64,000 bases of DNA from Prinsepia uniflora (lineage: Eukaryota > Streptophyta > Magnoliopsida > Rosales > Rosaceae): positions 72,604,752-72,668,751 of the forward strand of contig CM064872.1 of assembly GCA_032719365.1 (NCBI GenBank). The letters run 5' to 3'. The position numbers and the translations under genes were made by a program. Under the pieces are notes generated by a model. The model searched no databases, was not told the origin of the DNA, and worked only from the letters and a program-made list of their open reading frames with translations. Of the stretch, positions 31,601 to 43,644 are shown piece after piece (positions within the stretch are counted from its first letter, which is position 1; every line of letters begins with the position of its first letter).

Positions 31601-34600
31601 TCTTAGGGTTTGGGAACATACCTATCTTGATGGGTGGATTTTCAACTCTAAGATCCATTTTAAAGTTGACATTTCACAAGTCTGATCTCAAGTTCCTAAA
31701 TGAAGTACTTTAGCTACTTACTAATTTCTTTTCTTCCCTCTATCCCTTTTGACCAAAAATGGAAGAAATGACCGTAGAATAAAACCCTTATGACCAAAAA
31801 TTGGATGTCATAAGAAAATCCTTGCTATCGGGAGAATAATAAATAACACTACTCTTTACTCCTTATGTGAAGTGAGTTGAAGCATGGTTTTTCTTCTAAC
31901 AAGTGCACGCTATTAAAAATTGGATCCATGGGTTGTCATTGCTATTTTTGTTATTTCCATTTGACAATTAGTCTTTTGTTGTGCGTAATTTTTCTTGTCC
32001 CTTGTACTTTCATGATGTAGATGGGCGTGGCTATCCACTAAAGGCCAAGACCAAAGTCTGTCCTACTCGCAGAGGTATTGGGAGAGTAAGTCTTAGAGAT
32101 CCGCACTGGTGATTATTTCCTGTGAAAGGAGTCAGTTAGATTTAATTTTTTTTTCCTATCATTATACAAGAACAAGTATGACGAATTATTAAATTTGATA
32201 GTCGATTCTGAAGTTCAATCTTCTACCAGGTTACAGTTCCTCCATTCACATCAACATGCAGTACTTGTAAAGGGTCAGGCCAAATAATGAAGGTTTACTG
32301 TGGCTTCCCATTTAAAACCCATTGTGTTAAATTGTTTGATGGAAATAATAATGTTGGCATTTAATTAATCTCTTGCAGGAGCATTGCATGTCATGCCAAG
32401 GATTAGGGATTGTGGAAGGTGTTCGAGAGGTTAAAGTTTCGATACCAGAAGGTTGGTAATAGATTGTTTGATTTGATTATGGGAGGTTGTTATTTGTTCC
32501 GTAGACTTCCCCGTGTATGTTACATAACTATTATTTGGCTCTGCAAGTATAGGGTTACCAAGGGATGTGTTTACAGGCCATCGGTTATGTGTTTAATAAA
32601 CATGAAGATCATGCAGAAACTTCAAAGAAGCTACATTTTTATTTTTTGGCATTATATTAAATAATATTTGGCTTCCCTTCTATTTGTTCTCCTGTATGAA
32701 AGATATAATGATTAGACAATACTAAGTGCGCTGAAGGTGAGACCCCATAAAATCACAAGAGTTCAGTTTCAACTCATTACAAGAAGCTTGTCTTTGTATA
32801 GGAGGTTTAATGTTCAGAATTTATCCTAGGTTTTCTATCTGACCTTCCTCTCTCTTTTTATCAAACCTTCATCGAATGTTGTAGGTGTGGATTCTGGAGA
32901 TACAATCGGCATTCCAGAGGCTGGGAATAGTGGGGCACGAGGAAGTCGACCAGGCTGGTTGCACATTAAACTATGTAGAAATCGGGATTCCGGCCATTAT
33001 ATAGACTCGGGAGTTCGGCCCTAAAACCAATTGGTAATAGGGGGAGTTGCCCAAGCCTATATAAGGCACACATTCATTTTCCTCTTTTCCGATGTGGGAC
33101 ATCTCACATCCCAACACACCCCCTCACGTGTGGCGGCTCTTCCAGCCAACACGTGATGATGTGAGCCCACCATCGTGGGATAACCCGCTCTGATACCATG
33201 TAGAAATCGGGATTCCGGCCATTATATAGACTCGGGAGTTCGGCCCTAAAACCAATTGGTAATAGGGGGAGTTGCCCAAGCCTATATAAGGCACAGATTC
33301 ATTTTCCTCTTTTCCGATGTGGGACATCTCACATCCCAACAAACTAAAGGTACAATTTCACCGTGTCTTTTATGGCATGTTTTAAATGATCTGAGTGCTG
33401 TAGAGGGCTTAATCCTTTGCCCACCTCGAAAAAAGAGGATAAGCTGGATTTGTATGCTGAGATGGGTTTACATGTCAACTAATCTGGCAAAACACTACTG
33501 ATTGAAGCACATGCTATGATTTTTTTGAACATGATGAAATGAAGACTTGCGTTTCAGTAACATACCATGTAGCAGGTAGTATGGTTGTGAATATGTATCC
33601 TGATATGCCTTCTCAAATTCCCTTTGTTTTTGGTGTAGGTTTATGAAGATCCTATCTTTTCTAAGGATGGTTCTAAGGATGGTGCAGATGTTTATATGGA
33701 CTCTAATATTAGCTTTACACAGGTTATAATGATTCCATACGTAGCGGCCTTATTCCATTGGCTGATATGTTTTTGTATGGAAATTTCTGGTGCTCTCTTC
33801 CATATAATATCATCTTTCTATTTACATTGTTTATCCTTCTTCTTTGCCAAACCTACTATTTGAATACTTATTTTTTTTTTCTTTTCTTTTTCTGAAAACT
33901 TAAAACCCTGTTTCTTCTCTCATCTTCCTTGTTTGCTCTAAATTATCTGATGGTCTTCTATTTCCTTAAAAATATTGGTAATGCAATGAGTTGCCCTCTT
34001 TAGTAGGCACTGAAGGAAATTTCCTTGCCCTCTTGTTTCGTCAAAATATTCTATATCTTGAAGCTTTAAATTACTCCTGATGCTGAAGTTTGAATGTTTC
34101 AGGCTATTCTTGGCGGTAAGGTTGAGGTACCAACTTTGTCTGGGAAGGTGGAAGTAAAAGTAAGAGTTTTGTCTTTATTATGGACCCTTGTTAGCTATTT
34201 AACTTGAAAATTATTTTCGGTGTATCAACTTAAGTGAGTGGACTTTGTATCTCTGTTTGACAACTTGGACGCTTTTATGAAATATGGGCAACTCTATGGG
34301 ATGGGTTTGGGGATCAGGGGTCTTAATTGAAGTAGGTACATAGATGTGTATGATATGGTATAAAGTTGAATATGTGATGCAATTTGTGGCTCTGGAGTCT
34401 TCCTTCCTGAAGTTTTAAAAAATTTAGTTGCTAAGGTCAGGAATCTAATGTTTTGTTTGGAAAGCGAGCTTTATGTTCTTGCTTCTTTTGCACTTACTAA
34501 TTTATGAGTATTTAAGCACTAAAATAGATTCTAAAGATAGGTTAACCTTATATGCTGAACGTTATAGCGTCGCTTCAATTGAGTTGGGAAGAGTATGTTG

Positions 34601-37600
34601 TAAGTTCTGTCCCTTTATTGATTTTGTTTCCTGATAGACTTTAGGTGATCGTGCAAACAATAGGATGATGCTAAGATAATGCGGAATATAGATGAACAAT
34701 AAAGTAAACACATCACACACACGAACACAAGATTTAGCGAGGTTTGGCTAATCTTTGCCTACGTCCTCGTGTGATCTCCTTGAGAGATCACTAGTACTTA
34801 TGAAGATAACAAGATTACAAGAACTTATGTGGAATCCTGACCTAATCCCCAAATCCTAGCACACGATCTCTCAAATCACTCTTTTGCTCTTATACCTGTG
34901 TATGACTTCTTTGTTTACTGCTGTCTTATTTTCTGTGCAGATGTAAGGACTCCTAAGAGACCTATTTATAATGTTTAGGTTACACTCCTTAGCATATTAC
35001 AATTCTTATTCCTCTTTGGAGATGGAAAGATAACTTATTTCCTAATTCCTAGAGGGCCATGAAATACTTTTGCTAATCCTATATGGAAACACTAGAAAAA
35101 CTCAGGCATGCTTGTATTTAGGAACATTGATTATTAGAAAGATAAATTTTCTAATGATGTTTCACCCGTGTCTGTCTAATCTTACCACAGCCCAGTTAGA
35201 CGGGACAATTGGATTTCAGTTTTGATTATTGAATACTCTTGTACATCACACTGACTCTTGTATTTATGGACCTCTCAGATACCAAAGGGGGTTCAACATG
35301 GACAACATGTGGTACTAAGAGGCAAAGGTTACTAAGTTATTGCTTTTTCCCAGCTTAAAAGTTAATACCTTTTTTGTTTCGGTTAAATTTGAGTAGCCTG
35401 TATGTTCATTCAGGACTGCCAAAACATGGTTTTCTAGTTACCCGTGGAGATCAATATGTGCGTTTTCGAGTTAAATTTCCCACGTAAGCGGTCTTGATTA
35501 GTTTGATTGCATATGTTTATAATTTGTATTGCTAGTAAAAAAGTGACTGGGAGTGCTTACTCACATAGGACATTTAAAGAATGATTATTACTAGAGTCCT
35601 TTAGATCATATAGATCAAGATTTGTTTTAATTTGGTGTTCATATGTACTTGTCCTTATACATCTATGTTTTCAAAGTAAGTTGTTTAAGGAAAGTATGAA
35701 ACAGAACTGATATTTCTGAAAATGCATGCTAGTGTTGGTCTACATAACTGTACTGCTTTCTTTTTTAACTCCTATGCTCAAGGATACCTAAGTTGAACCG
35801 AAACATCTGCCTTTGCCTCTCTTGATAATGCCTCCATTTTCTTTCCTTTGTGGATGAGTTTGTGGCTTCATCTGGTAGAGATGTTTGACAAGCTTACTCA
35901 TTTGAACTTGTAACTGACGTACTACAAATTTTATTTAATTTTTTATTTTAAACTTTAATGACCTATAGATTAGGGTCCAAGTAATGCAATTGGAGCTTAT
36001 ATTTAGGGTTCCATCTCATGGTTAATTTTTCGCTCAACTATATTTATCATCTTTACAGACTTGAAAGAGAGAGTCCTATTATTGCACGATGAGCTGCTTT
36101 CTAAGACTGATGTCTTATTTTATATTACTCTATTCAACCACAGTTCTTCTGGGTCCAATTGGATTTTTCACTTTGTAATTGCTTTTACAGTTGTTAAGTA
36201 GGAGACTTTTATCTCATTTGTGATTTTTTCTTCTTCTATTTGATAAAGTGAAATAAACGAGCGCCAACATGCTATATTAGAAGAACTTGAAAAGGAGGAT
36301 ATTATTCATGGGGACGGCACTCCCAACGAAACAAACTGGTAGACCTTTTAAATCATAAGGTGCTTGTTATATGATGTTTTTTTTCTCACTCTGGAACATA
36401 AATATCCTTAATTGTGTTTGCGTGCTCATTGTAATGTGATATTATACACGCCATTTGTTAAATTCTAGGGTAAATCACACCTTTCAACCCTATCTGTAGT
36501 CTAAGATGTCCACTAGGGTTTTCTTTTTTATTCTTTGAATCGTTCCACATATTAAGGATACTACGGATCCCAGCCAATCACAAGAGATTAGGGATATCTC
36601 TTCGTGATCTGGTGAATCCTAGGACTACAAGAATCCTTCCTGATACCTTCCTGCTATAGTTACTTCCTAGTTAGTCTCTAATTGTACATACCTAGTTAGG
36701 TCTCTAGATAGGATTCTACTTCCACTTGTATAAAAAAGGCATTGCTGTACATTTATAATTAAACAATAATAACCTAAGTGTTATTCATACCTTTTATGGT
36801 ATCAGAGCTATAACGCTCCCACGAGCTATTTGATCCTATCAGTTTTTTTTTTCTTCTCTCTTCCATGGCTGCCCCACTCAACCCTTTTGTCATCATCGAT
36901 CCCCCCTCCCTTGATACAGCCCCGCCTCTGTCTTCCCTTATCACCATCAACGCCGTGGCACAGCTTCCTTTGAAGCTTACCTCCACCAATTACTTCCCAT
37001 GGCGGGCCCAGTTCAGTGCCCTCCTTCTGGGTTATGACCTAATGGGCTTTGTCGATGGCACCTACCTTTGCCCTCTAGCATCGAATCCGGCACTTCGCAC
37101 TTTCCGGATTCGTCAGGACCAGCTCCTTCTGTTTACTATACTGGCCTCTGTCTCCCCGCAGGTCATTACCCTGATCGCAGTCGCCAAGACCTCTACCGCC
37201 GCATGGGACCGCCTTACTCGCCTTTATGCGAGCACCGCTAGGGCACGCGTCCTTGGCCTCAAGGAACTCCTCACCCTTCTCCGTAGTGACTCACGACCCG
37301 TGTCAGACTATCTTCAAGAAGTCTGCACCCTTTCAGATGAACTGGCTGCGATTGATGCCCCACTCAAGGACGATGACCTTTTCCTTCACGTTCTCAATGG
37401 TGCGGGCCTTGAATTTCACGAGATTACTGCTATTGTCCGGTCTCGTGACACCCCTGTTGCATTTGAAAATCTCCATGACATGTTGGTTCAGCATGAAGCT
37501 GCCACCAGCCGTGAGGTCACCTGTCCCCTCTCCGCCCATCAATGCTCACCCCACTCAGATCTCCTGTGGCTTCACTCCCTCCAGGAACAACCGTGGCTCC

Positions 37601-40600
37601 TCTGGCTATCGTCCTCAGCACTCTGATGGCCACCATTCCTCTGGCTCTCGGTCCGCCTCTCACTCCTCTGACAGCAACCGCAGACCCTCTCACCCGGGCA
37701 GCGGCTATCGAGGTTTCTGTCAATGGTGTGGAACTCAGGGACATAGTGCAAAGCGGTGCCTCTAGCTCTAGCACACCTCTGTCTCCCTCCCGTTGCCAAT
37801 CCTGCCACTCAAGCTGGCTCTGCCAGCTGGCTTCTTGACTCCGGGGCCTCGCACCATGTTGCCTCCAGCACGCAGCATTTCTCCGATGCCACTCACTATC
37901 AAGGCCCTGATGAAATCATCATGGGGAATGGTAAGGGACTAGGTATCACACACCAGCTCTTCCAAGTTACCCTTCCCTACTTCTACCCCATTTACCCTTA
38001 CTAATGTTCTTTGTGTTCCTTCCATGACTCGCAATCTGATTTCCATATCTAAGTTTAACCAACAAAATAACACTTCCATTGAACTCTTTCCTCATTGTTT
38101 TCTTGTGAAGGATCTCCTTCAAGGCCCGAGTAAAGACGGTGTGTACGAGTGGTCCTCCTCCCTTCTTCATCAACCCTATGCCCTGGTGGGAGTGGCCGTC
38201 TCCCCTATCCTCTGGCATCGCCGCCTCGGTCATCCACATTTTAAAGTTCTTCAATATGTTCTTCGACAATCGAATGGTTCCATTTCTTCTAAGTTGTCAT
38301 CTAATCTATGTACTTCTTGTCTTTGCAATAAAAGTCATAAGCTTCCATTTGGTGTCTCCTCTCTACACAGCTCTCGTCCCCTTCAATTGATTTATACTGA
38401 TGTCTGGGCCCCGCCCCCTCCGTTTCTCTTGACGGTTTCTCTTATTACGTTCTTTTTGTCGACCACTTCACTAAATATGCCTGGATCTATCCCCTTCGTA
38501 AGAAATCAGATGTCTATTCCACCTTCATTGACTTCAAAACTCTTGTTGAGAAGTCCTTTAGCCACCCCATCATTTCCCTATACACAGATGGCGGTGGGGA
38601 ATTTATCGAACTCTAGCCATTCCTTGCTGCTCACGGCATCAACCATCTTCTTACCCCTCCTCACACCCCTCAACACAATGGTGTCGCTGAACAGCGGCAC
38701 CGTCACATTGTCGAAACTGGTCTCACCCTCCTTCACACTGCCAACCTTCCCTAATCCTACTGGTCTTGTGCCTTTCGAGCTATAGTTTATCTCATCAATC
38801 GCCTTCCCACTCCCATCCTCAACAATTAGTGCCCTTACACTGCTCTGTTTCATCAGCCCCCCATTTACTCTCATCTTCGCACCTTTGGGTGCCTGTGCTT
38901 CTCCTGGCTTCGTCCCTACACACCCACCAAACTTCATTCCCCGTCTACCCCGTGCCTTTTCCTAGGTTACTCTATGCAACTAAGTGCCTATCTCTGTCTT
39001 GATACGGCCTCTAACCGTTTGTATTCTCCCGCCATGTTCAGTTTGATGAGTTCACCTTTTCTGGTCCCACTCCCAGCCCTTCATCCTCCAATGTGACCTT
39101 TGACACCTTTGACTCTTGGATGTCCACCCTTCCTCCTATCTCCTCTCTTCCCGTGCTCTCCCTTACCACCACCACCGATGCTCAGACCTCCTTGCCCTCG
39201 CTGGACTCACTCGACACACTGCCCTTGCCCGCTCTTGGGGCTGCTCTGTCCCCTGCTCAGGTCCTGTCGCTGCCTTCATCCACCGCCCCAGCTTCTAGCA
39301 GCCCTTTTCCTGCTCACCCGCCAACACTAGCTCCTGCTACGTTGGCCTCCCCTACTGCAGACCCCCCCCCCCTCTCCACACCTATTCCCGGGGACAACCA
39401 CGACCACCCCCTGCCCCCTTGCCCCGCCTCCTCCACCTCCCATCCGTACCCATCCTATGCTCACCTGCACACAAACAGGTACCGTTCCCCCAGTTTCCAC
39501 CTATGCCCTCGCTACCACTACCCGATTCCCCCTGCCCTCCTTGGTTGAGCCCACTTGTGTGTCCCAGGCCGCCAAAGATCCTCAGTGGCGTCAGACCATG
39601 TCCCACGAGCTCAATGCCCTCATTCAGAATGGTACATGAGACTTGGTGCCTCCTCATCCCTCGCAGAACATTATTGGAAACAAGTGGGTGTTCCGGATCA
39701 AGTGCACACCCACGAGTGTTGTTGAACGGTACAAGGCCAGACTGGTGGCTAAGGGGTACCACAAGCGCCCTGGTATAGATTTCACTGCCACGTTCAGCCC
39801 CGTGGCCAAACCAACCACCATTCGGACTGTTCTCCACATGGCTGTCACTCACCGCTGGCCCCTCAGACAGTTGGACGTCAACAACGCCTTCCTTCAAGGC
39901 ACTCTCCATGAAAATGTCCACATGGCCCCGCCCACTGAATTTGTGGATCCCCAACATCCTACCTATGTGTGCAAGCTGCGCAAGGCCGTCTATGGTCTCA
40001 AACAGGCCCCCCGGGCCTGGTACCAAGAGCTTACTTCATTCCTGCACTCTCACGGTTTTGTTCACACGCAGTTCGATGCTTCTCTTTTCATTCTCAGACA
40101 GGGTCCTCATGTGCTGTACTTTCTCGTCTATGTTGATGACCTAATTGTGACAGGAAACAACCCTGTGCTCGTCTCCAAATTCATCCACATACTGGCTGCC
40201 CAGTTCTCTGTCAAGGACCTCGGCTCCCTTCATTACTTCCTTGGTGTCGAGGTTCTTCCAACTGCCTCTGGTCTGTTTCTGTCACAGCACAAGTACATTC
40301 ATGATCTTCTCTCCATGGCTCAAATGGATGGTGCCTAACCCGTGGCCACCCCCTGGCTGTCTCTCCTTCTCTGCAGCTCAAAGATGGCTCTCCACCGGCA
40401 GATGCAACCCTCTTCATACGTCTAGTCGGGAGCCTCCAATACCTCAACCTCACTCAGCCTGATGTCTCCTATGCGGTGAATAAGGTGTCCCAGTTTATAC
40501 ATGCTCCAACTGAGCAGCACTGGCAAGCTCTCAAGCGGGTCCTGCAGTACCTGAAGGGCACCCTGACCTTTGGTCTCCATCTTCACACCATCTCCATGCG

Positions 40601-41963
40601 GTCTCTCATTCCTTCCACACCCTTCATGCCTTCTCGGACGCTGACTGGGCCGGTGATCCTGATGACCGCAAGTCTACCACGGCCTATCTTGTCTACTTGG
40701 GTGGCAACCTGATCCCCTAGAGCTTTCGCAAGCAGAGGGCCGTTTCCAGATCCTCTACTGAGGCTGAGTACCGTGTTGTTGCCTCTACGACTGCTGAACT
40801 CCTCTAGGTGCAGTCCTTACTCCGTGAGCTGGGTCTCTCCATTCCCAGCCCTCTTCGCATCGCATGTGTCAACATTGGTACCACCTTTTACTGCTCCAAC
40901 CCCACCTTCCATACTCGCATGAAGCATGTGGCTATGGACTACAACTTTGTCCGTGAACAGGTCCGCCGTGGTCTCCTCCAGGTCTCCCACATCTCCACCA
41001 ACGACCAGCTGGCTGACGTTCTCACAAGGGCTCTGCCTCGACCTCGCTTCCAACTCCTCCGCTCCAAGATTGGTGTGGCAAACGGCTCCACCGTCTTGCA
41101 GGGGCGTATTAAGGATACTACGGATCCCAGCCAATCACAAGAGATTAGGGATATCTCTTCGTGATCTGGTAAATCCTAGGACTATAGGAATCCTTCTTGA
41201 TTCCTTCCTGCTATAGTTACTTCCTAGTTAGTCTCTAATTGTACATACCTAGTTAGGTCTCTACTAGTTCTTACCTAGATAGGATTCTACTTCCACTTGT
41301 ATAAAAGAGGCACTGCTGTACAATTATAAAAAGCAATAATAACCTAAGTGTTATTCATACCTTTTACCACATTAATTTTCACCCCCCTGCTCACTATTTC
41401 TTAGTTTTGCTTTATATCTATGAAAAGTGTATAAGAAGAACCAAAAAACGAAAAGCTATTGAATGGAGCCTTTTTTAGATATAACATTAGGGGTAAAATT
41501 GTGCCCTACTCTATGTTCTAATACATGGCCTAGTGCAAATACAGTTAGGTAGATAATTAGATATTAATATACTGATTTTCTCTGTGTCTTAAGTACTTTG
41601 GAAGACCACCAATTGCGGTAGCCTTTTGTTTCTCAATTCCTTTCATTTTTTCCATTCAGACACGTGTAACCTTTTTTTTAAAAAAAAAAATCAGAACAGA
41701 CACATGTAACCTTGTTTTGAAATATCTCTCTTTTTTATTTTATTTGGATTGGTTAATGTTAAAAAGTGGACTAGATGATTACAGTAGCTTTGGTTTCAAC
41801 CTTTTTTGTTGCCTCCTAGTTATTAGAAATTGAAGTCGAATGAGCATACATCAATCAACTGAATTATCAACCAAATATCAGTGAATCAATTAGTCACTTT
41901 TCTGGTAGTAATGGTTATCTTCAAATGGATAACAGGCTTTGTCAGCAGCTATCTACTGGTTGA
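28694..41963 (+). CDS. ATJ1: Mitochondrial DnaJ co-chaperone (ATJ1 type), 19 exons, exon 13 interrupted
   Basis: Exons, all with GT-AG borders and consistent phase: 28694-28720, 28815-28914, 29020-29067, 29141-29232, 29906-29989, 30123-30161, 30465-30611, 30711-30752, 30867-30954, 32021-32085, 32230-32292, 32379-32451, 32885-32973 plus 33347-33349 (split by a TRIM), 33639-33722, 34103-34159, 35279-35327, 35414-35483, 36249-36338, 41936-41963. Without the TRIM this is 445 codons, near the length of Arabidopsis ATJ1. The N-terminus is Arg- and Ser-rich, like a mitochondrial presequence. The J domain begins at RDYYETLGL (residue 67), with HPD at 95-97. The zinc-finger domain (219-271) has seven of eight cysteines; the second of CPTC is Arg239. 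The C-terminal domain follows. The family stimulates matrix Hsp70 ATPase. As sequenced, the TRIM adds 16 codons after Leu319 and then a TAA (33022-33024), losing the rest of the C-terminal domain. Exons 1 and 7 starts are the least certain. Confidence 0.85.
32974..33341 (-). mobile_element. TRIM (tiny LTR retrotransposon) inside DnaJ exon 13
   Basis: Two 143-bp LTRs (32974-33116 and 33199-33341) differ at a single base and flank an 82-bp middle. A perfect AACTA duplication surrounds it (32969-32973 and 33342-33346). On the minus strand the LTR begins TGTTGGGATGTGAGATGTCC and ends CTACA. The middle begins TGGTATCAGAGC, the primer site for initiator Met-tRNA, and ends with a purine run GAGGGGGTG. 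It has no coding capacity, so it moved with enzymes from elsewhere. One difference between LTRs means a very recent insertion. Confidence 0.95.
33188..33198 (-). promoter_or_regulatory. Primer binding site of the TRIM
   Basis: On the minus strand TGGTATCAGAG directly follows the 5' LTR and matches the 3' end of plant initiator Met-tRNA. It fixes the direction of the element as opposite to the DnaJ gene. Confidence 0.85.
34640..35230. other. Possible transposon-derived insert in DnaJ intron 15
   Basis: The intron between 34160 and 35278 contains a block with ACACAAGATTTAGCGAGGTT and TGCCTACGTCCTCG, a phrase I associate with dispersed plant repeats. I see no clear terminal repeats or target duplication, so class and edges are uncertain. 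Confidence 0.35.
36550..36796 (+). repeat. 5' LTR of the intronic copia element
   Basis: A 247-bp LTR with a TATA box (TATAAAA, 36729-36735) about 65 bp before its end. The related TATA in the 3' LTR is at 41300-41306. Confidence 0.88.
36865..41164 (+). pseudogene. Copia gag-pol polyprotein, multiply frameshifted
   Basis: Starts with an intact gag stretch of about 220 residues from ATG 36865 (LTSTNYFPWRAQFSALL; UBN2-type gag). After frameshifts come a CCHC knuckle (CQWCGTQGHSAKRC, about 37725), protease (LLDSGASHH, about 37840), the integrase zinc region (LWHRRLGHPHF to CLCNKSHKLPFG, about 38210-38355), a decayed integrase core, reverse transcriptase (IIGNKWVFRIK to YVDDLIVTG, 39643-40338) and RNase H ending DQLADVLTRALP (about 41005-41040). 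Domain order protease-integrase-RT-RNase H is that of Ty1/copia; the gag suggests the Ale lineage, with low certainty. Many stops and frameshifts, so non-functional. Confidence 0.88.
41107..41366 (+). repeat. 3' LTR of the intronic copia element
   Basis: A 260-bp copy of the 5' LTR with an extra CTAGTTCTTACCTAG-like stretch near 41265. It is preceded by the purine run GCAGGGGCG. Confidence 0.88.
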
Positions 41964-43644
41964 ACTTGCAGGTTTCGGCGTATAATTGAACATGTTATGG
42001 AGCCTAGGTTTATGCTCGAGTTCTCAATATTCATGTCGATCCTATTGTTGCTGAACAAGTCTATCGGCTGAATGCTGGGTCCCGGAAATTTTGATTTAGA
42101 TACGTACTTCTAACGTCTGTGGTGTAGAGATTGCTACGTTTTCCCTTCTCCGGAACTCTTTTAATCAAAGGTACCAATCTTCTCATAACTAATCAGTGTG
42201 TTGCAATCCTAGTTATTTGAAGGAAGTCAATGTCTGCTTATTGCTTTTATTGCAATCCTCAATTGTTGAAAATAATGGTTGTCCATTTATTGACTGGGAT
42301 TCTTTTCCCATCTTCACACTGAATCGTCAGTTAATTGATAACTTGTATTGTGTCTATAACATACTTTTTCCCTTATTGAACATCTCTATGATCATACCAA
42401 GGTGGGATTGAAATATCCCGTCGTCTTTAAACTTTGGGTTTCACAACTCTCATTGTAGTATTAAATCTATGTCAATTAATTGCGACGTTATTATATGGTG
42501 ACAAGAAGTTTGGTCATTTAGATTGGCACTCGTCATGATCACTCTTCAAATTATTGTCTTTTTCATGTTCTTGTGGGTCGGGGTGAAGCTGAAAGTAATC
42601 AAGTTATTGACACTTTTGATTTATTTTTGCCTTTATATTTTTTTTGCAGGAAGGAAGTGGGTACAGGTTGGTTAGAAATCAGAATCATTGAGGCTTTAGA
42701 GGAAGGAAATTGATGTGCTTTGCAAAAGATGTTGGTGGTTTATAATTCAAGTGACATGCGCTATTTTGTCTTTTTTCATTTTAAGGCCGGAAACCATATC
42801 TTGCAATATTTGCAAGTAGTTCTATGAGTAATGAGCCTTTAAGGGAAAGAAGAGAAAGTAGCTCTACGTGCTCGTTCATCTTTAATAGTAGTAGGTTTCA
42901 GCGCTCCGATTGTGGTACCACCTACGAAATCCTTCAAATTTAAAACGTTTTCACACTTGTGTGGGGGTCGTTTTGAGTGTGATCTTTATTAATAATAAAA
43001 TTGATATTCAAAATGGTTGATGTAAACCTCCTTTTTTTTTTGGGGCCCAATGTATATGCTCGGTTAACAAATTTAGGCTCTTAACTCAACTCAAGTTTTT
43101 ATTTTGTGGCCAATAACATATATGAGGTCCCCACAATCGAATGGTGAGTTTAATTCTTGTTTAGGGTGTTGTTTACTTTCTCTGTTTTTAGAAGATGCCA
43201 TGAGGAGGTGTCTTTATGCTTAAATGATAGGTCTAATTATTGTCCCTACACTAAAGTGCTCAAATCAATGTACTTTTTTGGGTAAATAATATGTGTTGTC
43301 CCCACACTCCAATGATGGGTCTAATACTTGTTCGGGGTGCAGCTTGCTTAACCAAGTGCTCACGGCTAATGCATCAATGTTTTTTTGGTAAATACAATAG
43401 TTGTACGTACCTATACTAGAATGGTGGGTCTAATTCTTACTCGGAATGTGGCTTGCTGGCCAAATGCTCCCAGTAAGTTGCATCACATGATTCACATCTT
43501 CTGGCTACTCAAGTCAAATTTCATTTGACCCTTTTAGACTTCAAAGCTCATTAATTATGTTATTATATCATGGAAAAAAACAAAGCATACGTACAATAAT
43601 AGAGGAGAAGACATAAAATACAAAGCAGGTAGTGGTTTCATGGA
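41964..43644. other. Downstream flank of the DnaJ gene, no gene seen
   Basis: Probably holds the 3' untranslated region of the DnaJ gene in its first part. No convincing coding region. The right part is a degenerate tandem repeat (see 43110-43490). The PUP gene stop codon marks the end. Confidence 0.5.
43110..43490. repeat. Degenerate ~100-bp tandem repeat
   Basis: Three to four diverged units share GTCCCCACACT...AATGGTGGGTCTAATTCTTG, then CGGGGTG...CTTGCT and GCATCA. Units begin near 43125, 43235, 43295 and 43400. No open frame or terminal repeats. Confidence 0.65.

Larger units (their letters stand above)
36550..41366 (+). mobile_element. Ty1/copia retrotransposon in the last DnaJ intron
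   Basis: A 4.8-kb element with LTRs at 36550-36796 (247 bp) and 41107-41366 (260 bp) and perfect CCACA duplication (36545-36549 and 41367-41371). The LTRs differ by point changes and a ~13-bp insertion in the 3' copy. A primer site TGGTATCAGAGC (36797-36808) follows the 5' LTR. The ends are TATTAAGG...CCTTTTA rather than TG...CA. It lies in the same direction as the DnaJ gene, between exons 18 and 19. Coding region is frameshifted throughout, so it is inactive. Confidence 0.92.

Noticed and set aside
36340..36342. In-frame TAG right after DnaJ exon 18 as the natural stop
   Set aside because: A GT donor lies at 36339, and splicing to 41936 yields the family's usual LSTG end, so the near TAG is more likely intronic. 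Kept as a possible isoform only.
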